Shown here in pieces: positions 52,798 through 63,594 of a stretch of 64,000 bases of DNA. Source of the DNA: Tsukamurella sp. 1534. Lineage in GTDB: Bacteria; Actinomycetota; Actinomycetes; Mycobacteriales; Mycobacteriaceae. Numbering within the stretch: the stretch's first letter is position 1; each line of letters begins with the position of its first letter. The translations under genes were made by a program, and so were the position numbers. Location: contig NZ_HE997626.1 in the NCBI RefSeq assembly GCF_000312385.1, forward strand, positions 669,206-733,205, written 5' to 3'. Under the pieces are notes generated by a model that did no database searches, had not been told where the DNA came from, and saw only the letters and a list, made by a program, of their open reading frames with translations.

Positions 52798-53771
52798 TAC
52801 GCCCCGGCGCGCCGCTGCCGCGCGAACTCCGCGAGCACCACGCCGGCCGCGACCGAAGCGTTGAGCGACTCCACGGCGGACGCGATGGGGATGGAGAGGA
52901 TCGAATCGCAGTTCTCCCGGACGAGCCGCGAGAGGCCCTTGCCCTCGGAGCCGACCACGACGACCACGCCGGTGTCGGCGCGGTAGTCGTCCAGCGTCAC
53001 ATCGCCACCGGCGTCGAGCCCCACGATCTGCAGTCCGGCCGCCGCGTAATCGGCGAGGGCGCGGTTGAGGTTCGGCGCCTGCGCGACGGGCAGCCGCGCG
53101 GCCGCGCCCGCGGAGGTGCGCCAGGCGACCGCGGTGATGGCCGCGGACCGTCGGGACGGGATGACCACGCCGTGCCCGCCGAACGCGGCCGTGGAACGGA
53201 TGACCGCACCCAGGTTGCGGGGATCGGTGATGTTGTCCAGCGCCACGATGAGCGGCGCCTCGCCGCGGTCCTTGGCGCGGGCCGGCAGCTCGTCCGGATG
53301 CGCGTAGGTGTACGGGGGCACCTGCAGGGCGACGCCCTGGTGCAATCCGTTGTCGCTCATCCGGTCCAGCTCGGCGCGCTGCACCTCGAGGATCGCGATG
53401 CCCTTGTCGGCGGCGATCTTCACGGATTCGGTGAGCCGCTCGTCGTTCTGGGAGCCGAGCGCCACGTACAGGGCCGTGGCGGGGACGCCGGCCCGGAGGC
53501 ATTCGACCACCGGGTTGCGGCCGAGCACGTACTCGGGCCCGTCCTCGGCGGCGCGGCCGGCCACCTTCTGCGGGCGGCGCGGCTGGTTCGACGCGGTCTT
53601 CGCCGCGGCCCGGGCCTTCTTGTGCGCGGGGTGGTACGGGCGGTCCTTCGCGGCGGGGGTCGCACCGCGCCCCTCCAGGCCCCGGCGGCGCACGCCACCG
53701 GACCCCTGGACCTGTCCCTTCTTGGTGCCCGCCTTGCGGACCGCGCCGCGGCGCTGCGAATTGCCTGCCAT
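52797..53771 (-). CDS. rlmB: 23S rRNA 2'-O-ribose methyltransferase (TrmH/RlmB type)
   Basis: The 324-residue SPOUT enzyme has a basic N-terminal extension, then the three motifs [24 protein letters not shown] and [10 protein letters not shown]. It methylates a ribose in 23S rRNA (G2251 in E. coli). It corresponds to Rv3579c. The start overlaps the cysS stop by one base. Confidence 0.93.
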   Translation of the reverse strand: MAGNSQRRGAVRKAGTKKGQVQGSGGVRRRGLEGRGATPAAKDRPYHPAHKKARAAAKTASNQPRRPQKVAGRAAEDGPEYVLGRNPVVECLRAGVPATALYVALGSQNDERLTESVKIAADKGIAILEVQRAELDRMSDNGLHQGVALQVPPYTYAHPDELPARAKDRGEAPLIVALDNITDPRNLGAVIRSTAAFGGHGVVIPSRRSAAITAVAWRTSAGAAARLPVAQAPNLNRALADYAAAGLQIVGLDAGGDVTLDDYRADTGVVVVVGSEGKGLSRLVRENCDSILSIPIASAVESLNASVAAGVVLAEFARQRRAGA

Positions 53772-55177
53772 CAGTGGTCTCCTGCGCTCTTGCGGCCGAC
53801 GGTCCAGCTGGACCCGTCGGCACCGTCGGTCACCTCGATACCCGCGGCGTGCAGCCGATCCCGCGCCGCATCCGCCTCCGCCCAGTTCTTCTCGGCCCGG
53901 GCCGCCGCGCGGCGCTCCAGCTCCGCCTCGACGAGCACACCGAGCGCTGCCATCGCCGCCCCGTCACCGTCGTTCTCCGTGATCCAGTGCGGGTCCAGCG
54001 GATCCACGCCGAGGATCGACGTCATGGCCCGGACCGACGCCGCGCGGGTACGCGCACCGTCGAGGTCCCCGGACTCCAGGGCCGCGTTTCCCGCCCGCAC
54101 CGCGGCGTGCACCTCCGCCATCGCGGCCGGCACGCCCAGATCGTCGTCGAGGGCCGCGGCGAAGCCGGGCGTCCACTCCCCCACCGGGACGTCGCCCGCA
54201 CGCTCGACGGTCCGCTGCACGAACGACTCGATCCGTCCGTACGCGGTGGCCGCCTCGGACAGCGCGCCCGCCGAGAACTCCTGCATCGACCGGTAGTGCG
54301 CGGAGCCCAGGTAGTACCGCAGCTCCACCGCGCGGACCTGTTGCAGCAGAACAGGAATCGAGACCACATTGCCCAGCGACTTGCTCATCTTCTCGCCGGA
54401 CATGGTGACCCAGCCGTTGTGCAACCAGTACCGGGCGAACGGATCGCCCGCGCCGTGCGCCTGGGCGATCTCGTTCTCGTGGTGCGGGAACACCAGGTCC
54501 ATGCCGCCGCAATGGATGTCGAACTCGGCGCCCAGGTAGCTGGTGGCCATCGCGGAGCACTCCAGGTGCCACCCCGGCCGGCCCGGCCCCCACGGCGAGG
54601 GCCACGACGGCTCGCCCGGCTTCGCGCCCTTCCACAGGGTGAAGTCGGCGGCGTCGCGCTTGCCGGTGGCGGCGGACTCGCCCTGCTGCATGTCGTCCAC
54701 CTTCTGGTGGCTCAGCACGCCGTAATCGGGCTGCGAGCGCACGCTGAAGTACACGTCACCCTCGGCCGCGTAGGCGTGGCCCGCGTCGATCAGCCGCTGC
54801 ATGTACTCGACCATCTGCGTGATGAAGCCGGTTGCGCGCGGCTCCACCGACGGCGGCAGCACGCCCAACGCGTCGTAGGCGCGGGTGAACTCGCGCTCGT
54901 GCGTGGCGGCCCACTCCCACCACGGGCGGCCCGCCTCGGCGGACTTGCGGAGGATCTTGTCGTCGATGTCGGTGACGTTCCGCACGAAGGCCACGTCGAA
55001 TCCCTTGGCGATCAGCCAGCGCCGCAGCACGTCGAACGCGACGCCGCTGCGGATGTGTCCGATGTGGGGGACGCCCTGCACCGTCGCGCCACACAGGTAG
55101 ATCCCGGCCTTGCCCTCGACGAGGGGCACGAAGTCACGGACTTCGCGGGTCAGGGAGTCGTATAAGCGCAGCGTCAC
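53771..55177 (-). CDS. cysS: Cysteinyl-tRNA synthetase
   Basis: The 468-residue class I synthetase has the HIGH motif in [10 protein letters not shown], zinc-binding cysteines and histidines ([31 protein letters not shown]) and KMSKS near the middle. It is distinct from MshC, the mycothiol-specific paralog, by its longer tail and full anticodon domain. The GTG start at 55177 lies 81 bases from the divergent rarD gene. Confidence 0.96.
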   Translation of the reverse strand: MTLRLYDSLTREVRDFVPLVEGKAGIYLCGATVQGVPHIGHIRSGVAFDVLRRWLIAKGFDVAFVRNVTDIDDKILRKSAEAGRPWWEWAATHEREFTRAYDALGVLPPSVEPRATGFITQMVEYMQRLIDAGHAYAAEGDVYFSVRSQPDYGVLSHQKVDDMQQGESAATGKRDAADFTLWKGAKPGEPSWPSPWGPGRPGWHLECSAMATSYLGAEFDIHCGGMDLVFPHHENEIAQAHGAGDPFARYWLHNGWVTMSGEKMSKSLGNVVSIPVLLQQVRAVELRYYLGSAHYRSMQEFSAGALSEAATAYGRIESFVQRTVERAGDVPVGEWTPGFAAALDDDLGVPAAMAEVHAAVRAGNAALESGDLDGARTRAASVRAMTSILGVDPLDPHWITENDGDGAAMAALGVLVEAELERRAAARAEKNWAEADAARDRLHAAGIEVTDGADGSSWTVGRKSAGDH

Positions 55178-55258
55178 GGTGGTTCATCCTACTTGGCCGG
55201 GTCCGCCGCGAACCCGCTCCCGCCCGGCGCGGGCCCGGCGCCCGTACAGTTCACCCCC

Positions 55259-56214
55259 GTGACGATCGAACCGGGGGCTCAGGGTGATCGCGGCCGCACG
55301 CCGATGACCGGCGCGACGACCGGACTGATCGCCGGGTTCGGCGCGTACGGGTTGTGGGGCCTGTTCCCGCTCTACTTCGACGCGCTCACGCCGACCGGCG
55401 CCTGGGAGATCCTGGCGAACCGGATCCTCTGGACCCTGGTGCTCTGCGGGGCGATCCTGCTCGTGCGCAAGGATTTCGCCTGGATCGTGCCGCTACGACA
55501 CCAGCCCAAACTGGTCGCAGGCGTCACCGTGGCCGCGCTCCTCATCGCGACGAACTGGATCGTCTACGTGCTCGCCGTGACCAGCGGCCACACCTCCGAT
55601 GCGGCGCTCGGCTACTTCCTCAACCCGCTCGTCACGGTGGGCCTGGGCGTGCTGGTGCTCGGTGAGCGGCTGCGACCGCTGCAGTGGGCCGCCGTGGGCG
55701 TGGGCGTGCTCGCCGCCGGGTACCTCACCCTGGCCGGCGGCCGCTTCCCTCTCACCGCACTGGTGCTGGCCTGCTCGTTCGCGCTCTACGGGCTGGTGAA
55801 GAAGAAGGTGGGCGATCACCTCGACGCCCTGCACGGCCTCACGCTGGAGACCGCCGTGCTGTCCCCGATCGCCGGCCTGGTGCTGGTGATCGTCGCGGTG
55901 TGGGGCGGCGGGCTCGACTTCGGGCGGCACGGCGCGGGGCACGCGGCGCTCCTGGTGTTCGCGGGGGTCGCCACCGCGGTGCCGCTGCTGCTGTTCGCCG
56001 TGGCGGCGCAGCGGATCCCGCGGTCACCATCGGCCTGATCCAGTTCGTCACGCCGATCATGCAGCTCCTGTGCGCGGTGCTCCTCCTCGACGAGGAGCTG
56101 CCCGCCGAACGGTGGATCGGGTTCGGGATCGTGTGGGTGGCGCTGATCCTGCTCAGCGCGGACAGCCTGATCGCGCTGCGCAGGCTGCGCCGCGGTCAGC
56201 TCGCGGGGCGGTAG
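55259..56214 (+). pseudogene. RarD-like EamA transporter, frameshifted near its 3' end
   Basis: Frame one runs from the GTG at 55259 to about 56024 and encodes RarD-type helices (AYGLWGLFPLYFDAL, NWIVYVLAV). At ATCCCGCGGTCACC it would end in PRSPSA-stop at 56038, while another frame carries on VTIGLIQFVTPIMQLLCAVLLL to 56214. One missing base there restores IP-x-VTIGL, the family sequence. A -10-like TACAGT eight bases before the GTG suggests a leaderless start. Either a real decay or a sequencing error. Confidence 0.8.
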
Positions 56215-56672
56215 ACCAGCGCGGTCGCCACGGAGGCGACGCCCTCGCCGCGCCCGGTGAGCCCCAGACCGTCGGTCGTGGTGGCGGACACCGACACCGG
56301 GGCGCCGAGCAGGTCCGTCAGCAGTTGCTCCGCCTCCGTGCGCCGCGGGCCCACCTTGGGCCGGTTGCCGATCATCTGCACCGCGGCGTTGCCGACCGCG
56401 AAACCCGCCTCCGCCAGCAGACCGCGGACGTGGGTGAGCATGCGCGCGCCCGTCACGCCGTCCCATTCGGGGCGCCCGGTGCCGAAGACGGTGCCCAGAT
56501 CGCCCAGGCCGGCGGCGGAGAGCAGTGCATCGCACAGCGCGTGCACCGCGACGTCGCCGTCGGAGTGGCCGGAACAGCCGTCACCGTCGAACCTGAGACC
56601 GAGCATCCAGCACTCCCGGCCCGGCTCCACCGGGTGGACGTCGGTGCCGATCCCGACGCGGGGGACGATCAT
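56196..56672 (-). CDS. ispF: 2-C-methyl-D-erythritol 2,4-cyclodiphosphate synthase
   Basis: The 158-residue MEP-pathway enzyme has the zinc site DVHP (D-x-H) and HSDGD, with the C-terminal [15 protein letters not shown]. It forms cyclodiphosphate from the IspE product. The ATG overlaps the ispD stop (ATGA). The gene overlaps the end of rarD tail to tail by 19 bases. The pathway's ispE is elsewhere. Confidence 0.96.
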   Translation of the reverse strand: MIVPRVGIGTDVHPVEPGRECWMLGLRFDGDGCSGHSDGDVAVHALCDALLSAAGLGDLGTVFGTGRPEWDGVTGARMLTHVRGLLAEAGFAVGNAAVQMIGNRPKVGPRRTEAEQLLTDLLGAPVSVSATTTDGLGLTGRGEGVASVATALVYRPAS

Positions 56673-57331
56673 CTCTGCTCCTCTGCCAGGGCCTGAGCGA
56701 CCCGCAGGTCGAAGGCGGTGGTGATCTTCATCGCGAGTGGATCCCCGGGAACGGTGACCACGGTGCCGCCGGCCCGTTCCACCAGCCCCGCGTCGTCGGT
56801 GGCCAGCTCCCCCGGGGCCGCGTCGTAGGCGGCGCGCAGGGCGTCCGCGGCGAACCCCTGCGGCGTCTGCACGGCGCGCAGGTCCGCCCGGTCGACGGTG
56901 GCGACCACGGCACCGTCGGGCGTGACTCGCTTGACCGTGTCCGCGACCGGAAGCGCGGGGATGACGGCGGTGGCGCCGCCGCGCAGGGACGCCACGACGC
57001 GGGCGATCATGGCCGGCGGCGTCAGCGGGCGGGCGGCGTCGTGCACGAGTACCAGCTCCGCACGGCCCGCGGCGGCCAGCCCGGCGCGCACGGAGTCGGT
57101 GCGCTCCGCGCCGCCCGGCACCACCCGCGCCCGCGGGACGAGCGACCGCGCACCGTCGACGAGTTCGTCCGGGACCATGACGACGACGTCGTCGACCGCC
57201 CCGGACGCGAAGAGGCCGCCCACCGCCCATTCGAGCAGCGAGCGGCCGTGCAGAGCCACGAACGCCTTGGGGACGTCGAGCCCCAGTCGAGTACCCCGTC
57301 CCGCGGCGGGGACGAGCGCGACGACCGTCAG
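56669..57331 (-). CDS. ispD: 2-C-methyl-D-erythritol 4-phosphate cytidylyltransferase
   Basis: The protein activates MEP with CTP. Its essential N-terminal loop [11 protein letters not shown] with K22 (VPKAF) lies upstream of the first conventional start (a GTG at 57259), so the real start must precede it. No ATG, GTG or TTG exists in frame between an upstream TGA and this loop. The only reasonable codon is CTG at 57331, which overlaps the carD stop as CTGA, mirroring the ATGA/GTGA overlaps elsewhere. That gives 220 residues. Confidence 0.93.
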   Translation of the reverse strand: MTVVALVPAAGRGTRLGLDVPKAFVALHGRSLLEWAVGGLFASGAVDDVVVMVPDELVDGARSLVPRARVVPGGAERTDSVRAGLAAAGRAELVLVHDAARPLTPPAMIARVVASLRGGATAVIPALPVADTVKRVTPDGAVVATVDRADLRAVQTPQGFAADALRAAYDAAPGELATDDAGLVERAGGTVVTVPGDPLAMKITTAFDLRVAQALAEEQR

Positions 57332-57816
57332 GAGGCCGCCGCCAGGGCCTCGTCGAGCAGCGACTCGGCCTTCCCGTCGTCCGTCGCCTCGGCGAGCGCG
57401 AGCTCACCGACGAGGATCTGGCGGGCCTTGGTGAGCATCCGCTTCTCGCCCGCGGACAGGCCGCGATCCTGTTCGCGGCGCCACAGGTCACGCACGACCT
57501 CGGCGACCTTGTTCACATCGCCCGAAGCGAGCTTCTCGAGATTGGCCTTGTACCGGCGCGACCAGTTCGTCGGCTCCTCCGTGTGCGGCGCGCGCAGAAC
57601 CTGGAACACCTTGTCCAGACCCTCCTGGCCGACCACGTCACGAACGCCGACGACTTCGGCGTTCTCAGCGGGAACCTTGACCGTCAGATCACCCTGTGCG
57701 ACCTTGAGCACCAAGTACTCGCGCTCACGACCGCCGATGGTCTTGATCTCGATTGCTTCGATCAGTGCGGCACCGTGGTGGGGGTACACAACGGTGTCTC
57801 CGACCTTGAAAATCAT
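57328..57816 (-). CDS. carD: RNA polymerase-binding regulator CarD
   Basis: The 162-residue protein has the N-terminal RNA-polymerase-interacting domain ([13 protein letters not shown]) and a C-terminal basic helical domain ([27 protein letters not shown]). It stabilises open promoter complexes and is essential in mycobacteria. AAGGA lies four bases before the ATG. It is co-transcribed with ispD and ispF, as in M. tuberculosis. Confidence 0.95.
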   Translation of the reverse strand: MIFKVGDTVVYPHHGAALIEAIEIKTIGGREREYLVLKVAQGDLTVKVPAENAEVVGVRDVVGQEGLDKVFQVLRAPHTEEPTNWSRRYKANLEKLASGDVNKVAEVVRDLWRREQDRGLSAGEKRMLTKARQILVGELALAEATDDGKAESLLDEALAAAS

Positions 57817-58085
57817 CTGATCCTTGCCCCTTTCGATATGACCAGGATAACACGGGGGCTTTCGGGGCTGCTCGGCAACGTCGCAGGTCAGGACTCGTCC
57901 AGGGCTTGACAAAAGCAGCGCCGGATGTTCTCGGGTGCATTCGGCAACCGGATCGCAACGGTCCGTTCACCGGTAGCGGGCGCCCGACGGCGCGGCGCAA
58001 CCCGCCTTCTACTACGCTGCGTGGTGACATACTCAGCTCGTCCGCACGCGGGTGTCGCCGCGCACGGGAGGAAACTGGAGGAACC

Positions 58086-58673
58086 GTGTCCGCACGCACC
58101 GTCTCGACCCGCCGCACCGTCACCGCAACCGCCGGTGCCCTGCTCGCCGCCGGCGCCCTGTTCTCGGTGTCCGCCTGCGGCGCGGGCCAGATCTCGCAGA
58201 CCGCCAACCAGGTCGCGGCGATCAACGGCGCCAACCAGACCTTCGTGGACAAGAAGATCACGATCAGCGACGCCCACGTGCTGTACCCGACCGCGGGCGG
58301 CCAGGGGAAGCTCGCGTTCGTGCTCACCAACCTCGACAGCAAGAACCCCGACCGGCTCAAGGCGATCACGGACCAGAACGGCCGCACCGCGTCGATCAGC
58401 GGCGACCAGGTGCTCCCGGCCGGCGGCTCGCTGTACGGCTCGGCCCCGCAGGGCGCCAACGAGGACGCCGGCGTGACGCGCCTCAAGGTCACCCTCCCCG
58501 TGAACGCCGACTGGCGCCCGGGCCTGACCAACAAGGTCTGGTTCCACCTGGAGAAGGCCGGCTCGCTCCCCGTCGACGTGCCGCTGGACGCGGGCGCCGG
58601 CGCCGCCTCGGCCGTGGGCATCACGCCCACCGCCGGTGAGGGCGGCGAGCACGGCAGCGGCGGCGGCCACTAG
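58086..58673 (+). CDS. LpqE-like lipoprotein
   Basis: The 195-residue precursor has a lipoprotein signal with lipobox VSAC ending at C31. The exported domain has immunoglobulin-like beta character. The position between carD and radA matches LpqE (Rv3584). Function is unknown. The GTG at 58086 has GGAGG close upstream. The 269-base gap to carD holds no other recognisable feature. Confidence 0.84.
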   Translation: MSARTVSTRRTVTATAGALLAAGALFSVSACGAGQISQTANQVAAINGANQTFVDKKITISDAHVLYPTAGGQGKLAFVLTNLDSKNPDRLKAITDQNGRTASISGDQVLPAGGSLYGSAPQGANEDAGVTRLKVTLPVNADWRPGLTNKVWFHLEKAGSLPVDVPLDAGAGAASAVGITPTAGEGGEHGSGGGH

Positions 58674-58690
58674 GCCCCGCGCCTCCCTGT

Positions 58691-60073
58691 ATGGCTAAGG
58701 CCAAGGTGCAGTACACCTGCACCGAATGCGGTCACACCGTGGCCAAATGGGTCGGCCGCTGCCCGTCGTGCGGCGCCTGGTCGACCATGGAGGAGGGTGT
58801 ACCCGCCCGCGTCGGCGCCTCCGGACCGGCCGCGAACGTCGGCCTGACGCTCCCCTCGACCCCCGCGGTCCCGATCACCCGGATCGACCCGAAATCCACC
58901 CGCGCGCTTCCCGTCGGCATCGGCGAACTGGACCGCGTGCTGGGCGGCGGCATCGTTCCCGGTTCCGTGATCCTGCTCGCCGGCGAGCCCGGCGTCGGTA
59001 AGTCCACGCTGCTGCTCGAGGTGGTGCACCGCTGGGCCACGACGGGCCGCGGCAAGTCCCTCTACGTGACCGGCGAGGAATCGGCGGGGCAGGTCCGGCT
59101 GCGCGCCGAACGCACCGGCGCCCTCTCCGACAACCTCTATCTCGCAGCGGAATCCGACCTCGGCACCGTGCTCGGCCACGTCGAGCAGATCTCCCCGACA
59201 CTCATGGTCGTGGACTCGGTGCAGACGCTGTCCGCCTCGGGCGTCGACGGGGTGCACGGCGGCGTCACCCAGGTGCGCGCGATCACCGCGACCCTCACGT
59301 CGCTCGCGAAGGCCTCGGGCATCGCCGTGGTGCTCGTCGGCCACGTCACCAAGGACGGCGCGGTGGCCGGGCCCCGATCGCTGGAGCACCTGGTGGACGT
59401 CGTGCTCAGTTTCGAGGGCGACAAGCACTCCACGCTGCGCATGGTGCGCGGCATCAAGAACCGGTTCGGCGCCTCCGACGAGGTGGGCTGCTTCGAGCAG
59501 CGCGAGTCCGGGATCGCCGAGGTCACCGACCCGTCGGGCCTGTTCCTGCACCATCGCGACCAGACGGCGCCGGGCACCGCGATCACCGTCGGCCTCGACG
59601 GTAAGCGGCCCCTGCTGGGCGAGCTCCAGGCGCTGGTGACCCCGTCGCCGCTGCCCGCGCCGCGCCGCGCCGTCTCCGGCCTGGACTCTGCGCGCGCGGC
59701 GATGATCCTCGCGGTGCTGGCCAGCCGCGGCGGCGTCGAGAACCTGGCGCAGAAGGACGTGTACACGGCCACCGTCGGCGGCATGAAGATCACCGAGCCC
59801 GCCGCGGATCTCGCTCTGGCACTGGCGATCGCGTCCGCCGCTCGGGACCGCCCACTGCGCCCCAACACCGTCGTGCTGGGCGAGGTGGGCCTCGCCGGCG
59901 AGGTGCGCCGGGTGACCGGGCTCGAGCGGCGGCTGGCCGAGGCGCACCGCCTGGGCTTCACCCACGCGATCGTGCCCCCTTCGGTGGAGAAGCCGAGCGT
60001 GGGGACGATGAGGATCGCCGAGGCCGGCACCGTCCGTGACGCACTGCACCTCGCGAAGCTCGGCACCGGATAA
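58691..60073 (+). CDS. radA: DNA repair protein RadA
   Basis: The 460-residue protein has a C4 zinc finger (CTECGH and CPSCGAW), Walker [10 protein letters not shown], the RadA motif KNRFG, and a C-terminal Lon-like domain. It is a RecA-like helicase that drives branch migration in recombination. It precedes disA by 10 bases. Confidence 0.95.
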   Translation: MAKAKVQYTCTECGHTVAKWVGRCPSCGAWSTMEEGVPARVGASGPAANVGLTLPSTPAVPITRIDPKSTRALPVGIGELDRVLGGGIVPGSVILLAGEPGVGKSTLLLEVVHRWATTGRGKSLYVTGEESAGQVRLRAERTGALSDNLYLAAESDLGTVLGHVEQISPTLMVVDSVQTLSASGVDGVHGGVTQVRAITATLTSLAKASGIAVVLVGHVTKDGAVAGPRSLEHLVDVVLSFEGDKHSTLRMVRGIKNRFGASDEVGCFEQRESGIAEVTDPSGLFLHHRDQTAPGTAITVGLDGKRPLLGELQALVTPSPLPAPRRAVSGLDSARAAMILAVLASRGGVENLAQKDVYTATVGGMKITEPAADLALALAIASAARDRPLRPNTVVLGEVGLAGEVRRVTGLERRLAEAHRLGFTHAIVPPSVEKPSVGTMRIAEAGTVRDALHLAKLGTG

Positions 60074-60083
60074 CCTGACCGGC

Positions 60084-61160
60084 ATGAACCGGGACACCGC
60101 CTTCGCCGGGAGCGCCGCGCTCCGCGACACCGTGATCCGTGTCGCCCCGGGCACCGTCCTGCGGGACGGAATCGAACGGATCCTGCGCGGCCGCACCGGC
60201 GCGCTCATCGTGCTGGGTTACGACGAGGCCGTCGAGAATCTGTGCGACGGCGGTTTCCACCTGGACGTGGAGTTCGCCCCCACCCGGCTGCGCGAGCTGT
60301 CCAAGATGGACGGGGCCGTGGTGCTGTCCACCGACGGCACCCGGATCGTCCGGGCGAACGTGCAGCTCATGCCCGATCCCGCGACCCCGACACAGGAGTC
60401 CGGCACGCGACACCGGTCGGCCGAGCGCACCGCGATCCAGACCGGCTACCCGGTGATCTCGGTCAGCGCGTCGATGTCGATCGTGCACGCGTACGTCGAC
60501 GGGATCCGGCACCTCGTGGACGACGCGGCGCCGATCCTCTCCCGCGCCAACCTCGCGATCGCCACGCTGGAGCGCTACCGGCACCGGCTGGACGAGGTGC
60601 TGGCGCAGCTCTCCCGCGCCGAGATCGAGGACGTCGTCACGCTGCACGAGGTGTCGCTCGTGATGCAGCGGCTGGAGCTGGTGCGCCGGCTGGCCGTGGA
60701 GATCGAGCAGCACGTGCTGGAGCTGGGCACCTCGGGCCGGCAGATCGCGCTGCAGCTCGAGGACCTGCTCGGCGACGTCACGTCGCTGCGGGAGCCCGTT
60801 CTCCGCGACTACCTCCCCGGCGGCGACGCGGCGGTGCCCGCGGCGATCCCCCGCATCGACGCCCTCACGGACGCCGATCTGCTCGCCGCGCCGAGGATCG
60901 CCGAGGCGATGGGGTTCTCGGGCACCGTCGAGGCCCAGGACGAACCCGTCTCGCCCCGCGGCTACCGGCTGCTCGGGTCCGTGCCGCGGCTCCCCGCGCG
61001 GCACGTCGACGCCGTCGTCGGGGCGTTCGGCACGCTGCAGACACTGCTCGCCGCCTCCGCCGCGGATCTCCAGTCGGTCCCGGGACTCGGGACCGACGGT
61101 GCGCGGCACGTCCGCGAGGGCCTCTCCCGCATCGCCGAACTCTCCGTCGAACGCTTCTAA
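60084..61160 (+). CDS. disA: Diadenylate cyclase DisA
   Basis: The 358-residue protein has the DisA_N cyclase domain with D76-G77-A78 and R109-H110-R111, a helical linker, and a C-terminal helix-hairpin-helix DNA-binding domain. It makes c-di-AMP and scans DNA for damage. Its partner radA lies directly upstream. No terminator is seen; a repeat element follows its stop by 15 bases and may serve. Confidence 0.95.
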   Translation: MNRDTAFAGSAALRDTVIRVAPGTVLRDGIERILRGRTGALIVLGYDEAVENLCDGGFHLDVEFAPTRLRELSKMDGAVVLSTDGTRIVRANVQLMPDPATPTQESGTRHRSAERTAIQTGYPVISVSASMSIVHAYVDGIRHLVDDAAPILSRANLAIATLERYRHRLDEVLAQLSRAEIEDVVTLHEVSLVMQRLELVRRLAVEIEQHVLELGTSGRQIALQLEDLLGDVTSLREPVLRDYLPGGDAAVPAAIPRIDALTDADLLAAPRIAEAMGFSGTVEAQDEPVSPRGYRLLGSVPRLPARHVDAVVGAFGTLQTLLAASAADLQSVPGLGTDGARHVREGLSRIAELSVERF

Positions 61161-61175
61161 CCGCGGCCGACCATC

Positions 61176-61231
61176 TTTCGAGGCGTTCTGCGAACCACAG
61201 GCGCCGACTCATCGCAGAACGCTTGGAAAGT
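61176..61231. repeat. Palindromic repeat element, copy 1
   Basis: CTTTCGAGGCGTTCTGCGA (61176-61194) and TCGCAGAACGCTTGGAAAG (61213-61231) are near-complementary 19-base arms around an 18-base centre. The same arms recur at 62128-62182. This copy lies between disA and the frameshifted DUF559 gene. Confidence 0.8.
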
Positions 61232-61275
61232 TCGCGTGCCGGGATCCCGCGCCGGGGCTGGTGCGTCCAACGAGT

Positions 61276-62123
61276 ATGAGCATCCGCACGCGAAACCTCG
61301 TACCCGTGGCCACGCCGTACCAGATCCGCACCGATTACCAGCAGGTCCTACGCGGTGTGCGCCTGCCGAGCGGGCGCGCGGTGACCTTCCGCGACCGGCT
61401 CGACGCGGTCCTGCTGCTGTACCCGGACGCGGTGTTCTGCGGCTGGACCGCCGCGGCGCTGCACTCCGTCGCCTACTGCGCCGACCGCCCGATCGAGTTC
61501 TGGCATCCACTACCGCGGAGACGGCAGGGGGCGTCATCCGCAGTGGTGCGCTACCCGAGGAGGACGTCCTCGAGCGCGATGGCATCCGCTGCACCACGGC
61601 GGTCAGGGCCCTCATCGACATCGGACGGTTCACCGCGGGCGACGACGCGATCGCCGGCATGGACCAGTGCCTGCGCGCCGACTCCGAGGGGCGCACCCTC
61701 ACCGGCCGCGACGAAGTTCTGCGGTACATCGACGCGCATCCCCGCATGCACAGGTCCCGACGGGTGCGGGCGGCCCTGGCTGAGGCCGACGGGCGTGCCG
61801 AGTCACCCCCGGAGACGCACACCCGCCTCCTCCTGCACCGCGACGGGCTGACGCTCTTCACCCCGCAGGTCGTGATCGACGAGGGCCGCTTCCGGTTGGA
61901 CCTGGGCACCCGCGAGTTCCGCGTGGCAGTGGAGTACGACGGGCGCGACCACGCGGACCCCGGCCAGCAGACCCTCGACGTCGCGCGCCGCAACACTCTT
62001 CGGCACGACTACGGCTGGGAGGTGATCGTGGTGACCAAGAAGATCCTCGCGGACGGGCGCTACGACCTCCTGCGGCACGTGCGGTCCGCGCTGCACGAGA
62101 GGGGCTGGAGCCCGTCCGCCTGA
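61276..62123 (+). pseudogene. AbiEi-like/DUF559 protein gene with a frameshift
   Basis: From the ATG at 61276 one frame encodes an N-terminal domain to about FWHPLPRRRQG. At the run of five G bases (61527-61531) the homologous reading moves to another frame (GGVIRSGALPEEDVLERDGI) and continues through a DUF559 nuclease-like domain (VAVEYDGRDH, ending GWSPSA). Adding one G restores one frame of about 282 residues. It is flanked on both sides by copies of the same repeat element. The cause may be phase variation, decay or error. Confidence 0.78.
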
Positions 62124-62127
62124 ACAT

Positions 62128-62182
62128 CTTTCGAGGCGTTCTGCGACTTCCGAGGCCGAGATCCTCGCAGAACGCTTGGAAG
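62128..62182. repeat. Palindromic repeat element, copy 2
   Basis: It has the same arms as copy 1: CTTTCGAGGCGTTCTGCGA at 62128-62146 and TCGCAGAACGCTTGGAAG at 62165-62182, with an unrelated centre. It begins four bases after the DUF559 gene. The conserved arms and variable centre are typical of REP- or MITE-like elements. Confidence 0.8.
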
Positions 62183-62235
62183 GATGATGTCAGCGGGTGG
62201 TGGTTGGATCACCGCACCACGACACGAGGAGAGAC

Positions 62236-62739
62236 ATGACTTTCGCGGAGCGGGTGCAGCGGGCGATCCGGCTGACCGAGCGGCTCAACACGATCCCCTA
62301 CGACGAGCAGGAGCGGATCCGGGAGGCGTGGAGCGAGCTCACGGGACGGGAGGTCGACGAGACGTTCCGGCTCATCCCGCCCGTCTACTCCGACCACGGG
62401 ATCAACATCACGACGGGCAAGGACGTGTTCGTCAATCAGGGCTGCCGGTTCAACGACATCGGCGGCATCACGATCGGCGACCAGGTGATGCTCGGACCGG
62501 ACGTGAGCCTGATCAGCTCGGGCCACCCGCTCGATCCGGCGACGCGGCGGCACGGGATCACGTCGGCGCCCATCGTCCTGGGCCGCAACGTGTGGATCGG
62601 CGCCTCGGCGATGGTGATGCAGGGCGTCACGGTGGGCGACGACGCCGTGGTCGCGGCCGGGGCCGTGGTCACCCGCGACGTTCCGCCGCGCACGCTCGTG
62701 GCCGGCGTCCCCGCCGCGGTGGTGAAGACGATCGAGTGA
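62236..62739 (+). CDS. Sugar O-acetyltransferase (maltose acetyltransferase-like)
   Basis: The 167-residue protein has hexapeptide repeats (GINITTGKDVFVN, GGITIGDQVMLGP, GRNVWIGASAMVMQGVTVGDDAVVAAGAVV) with the catalytic histidine in SSGHPLD. It acetylates a sugar or similar acceptor with acetyl-CoA. GGAGAG precedes the ATG. It lies directly beyond the repeat-flanked cassette and ends adjacent to the convergent anchored protein gene. Confidence 0.88.
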   Translation: MTFAERVQRAIRLTERLNTIPYDEQERIREAWSELTGREVDETFRLIPPVYSDHGINITTGKDVFVNQGCRFNDIGGITIGDQVMLGPDVSLISSGHPLDPATRRHGITSAPIVLGRNVWIGASAMVMQGVTVGDDAVVAAGAVVTRDVPPRTLVAGVPAAVVKTIE

Positions 62740-63534
62740 TCAGTTCCCCGCGCCGGATTCGGGGTCGGCGGCGGGCGCGGGCCTGGTCACGTTGAACGTG
62801 ACGGGTGCGCTGCGCTTCGAGCCGAACTGGGCGACCACCTGGTAGGCGCCGGCGGCGACGGGCACCCGCTGCGCCTGGCATCCGGGCGCCGAGGTGGTGC
62901 CGGCCCACTGCAGCTTGTACCGCAGCTGCTGGCCCGGCTGCAGGACCTCGTTCTTGATGCCGGGCTGGAAGGTGCAGTCGAAGTTGGACCACAGCTGCTT
63001 GCTGCCGTCCAGGGTGAGCACGATCAGCTGCTGCTGGCCGGTGCCGATGTCCCGGGCGCAGGGCGAGCTGCCCGCGTTGGTGACGGTGGCCTCGAACGTC
63101 GGCTGCTCGCCGACGGCGTAGGTCGGCTTGTCGGCCGCGACGACGACGGAGATGTTGTCGTCCGGGCACGGACCGCCCGCGACGACGGCACCCGGGGTGG
63201 GGACGCCCGCACCGGAGGATCCCGAGGACGATGCGGCGCCGGACTGCGAGGAGCCCGACTGCGGCGCACCGGACTGCGAGGACCCCTGCATACCCCCGGC
63301 GCCCCCCTGGCCCGGGGCGCCGGACGGAGCCCCGCTGGGCGCCTGGGACGCGGGCAGGCCCGTCGTGCTGGGCGACGACGATGCGGCGGCGGTGTTCTCG
63401 GAAGAGTCCTTCCCACCACCGACGAAGATGATCAGCAGCACCACCACCAGGACCGCGAGCAGCGCCAGGACCGCTGCCAGCACGCGGCGGCGCCAGTAGA
63501 TCTCGGGCGGCAGGGGTCCGTTGGGTTCAAGCAC
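62740..63534 (-). CDS. Membrane-anchored protein with Ser/Gly-rich linker
   Basis: The 264-residue protein has one N-terminal helix (about 18-38), a 70-residue Ser/Gly/Ala/Gln-rich linker, and an extracytoplasmic beta-domain with four cysteines (GPCPDD, SPCARD, DCTFQ, GCQAQ). It corresponds by position to Rv3587c, a surface protein of unknown role. The start is the GTG at 63534. Confidence 0.82.
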   Translation of the reverse strand: MLEPNGPLPPEIYWRRRVLAAVLALLAVLVVVLLIIFVGGGKDSSENTAAASSSPSTTGLPASQAPSGAPSGAPGQGGAGGMQGSSQSGAPQSGSSQSGAASSSGSSGAGVPTPGAVVAGGPCPDDNISVVVAADKPTYAVGEQPTFEATVTNAGSSPCARDIGTGQQQLIVLTLDGSKQLWSNFDCTFQPGIKNEVLQPGQQLRYKLQWAGTTSAPGCQAQRVPVAAGAYQVVAQFGSKRSAPVTFNVTRPAPAADPESGAGN

Positions 63535-63594
63535 GATTCAACGGTAGCGTTTCCGCGGCCTCATGCCGCTGACCTGCAGCGGCGTGTCGAGGAG

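Noticed and set aside
53771-55177. MshC (mycothiol ligase) instead of CysS
   Set aside because: The length of 468 residues, the linkage to rlmB and the complete C-terminal anticodon region fit CysS.
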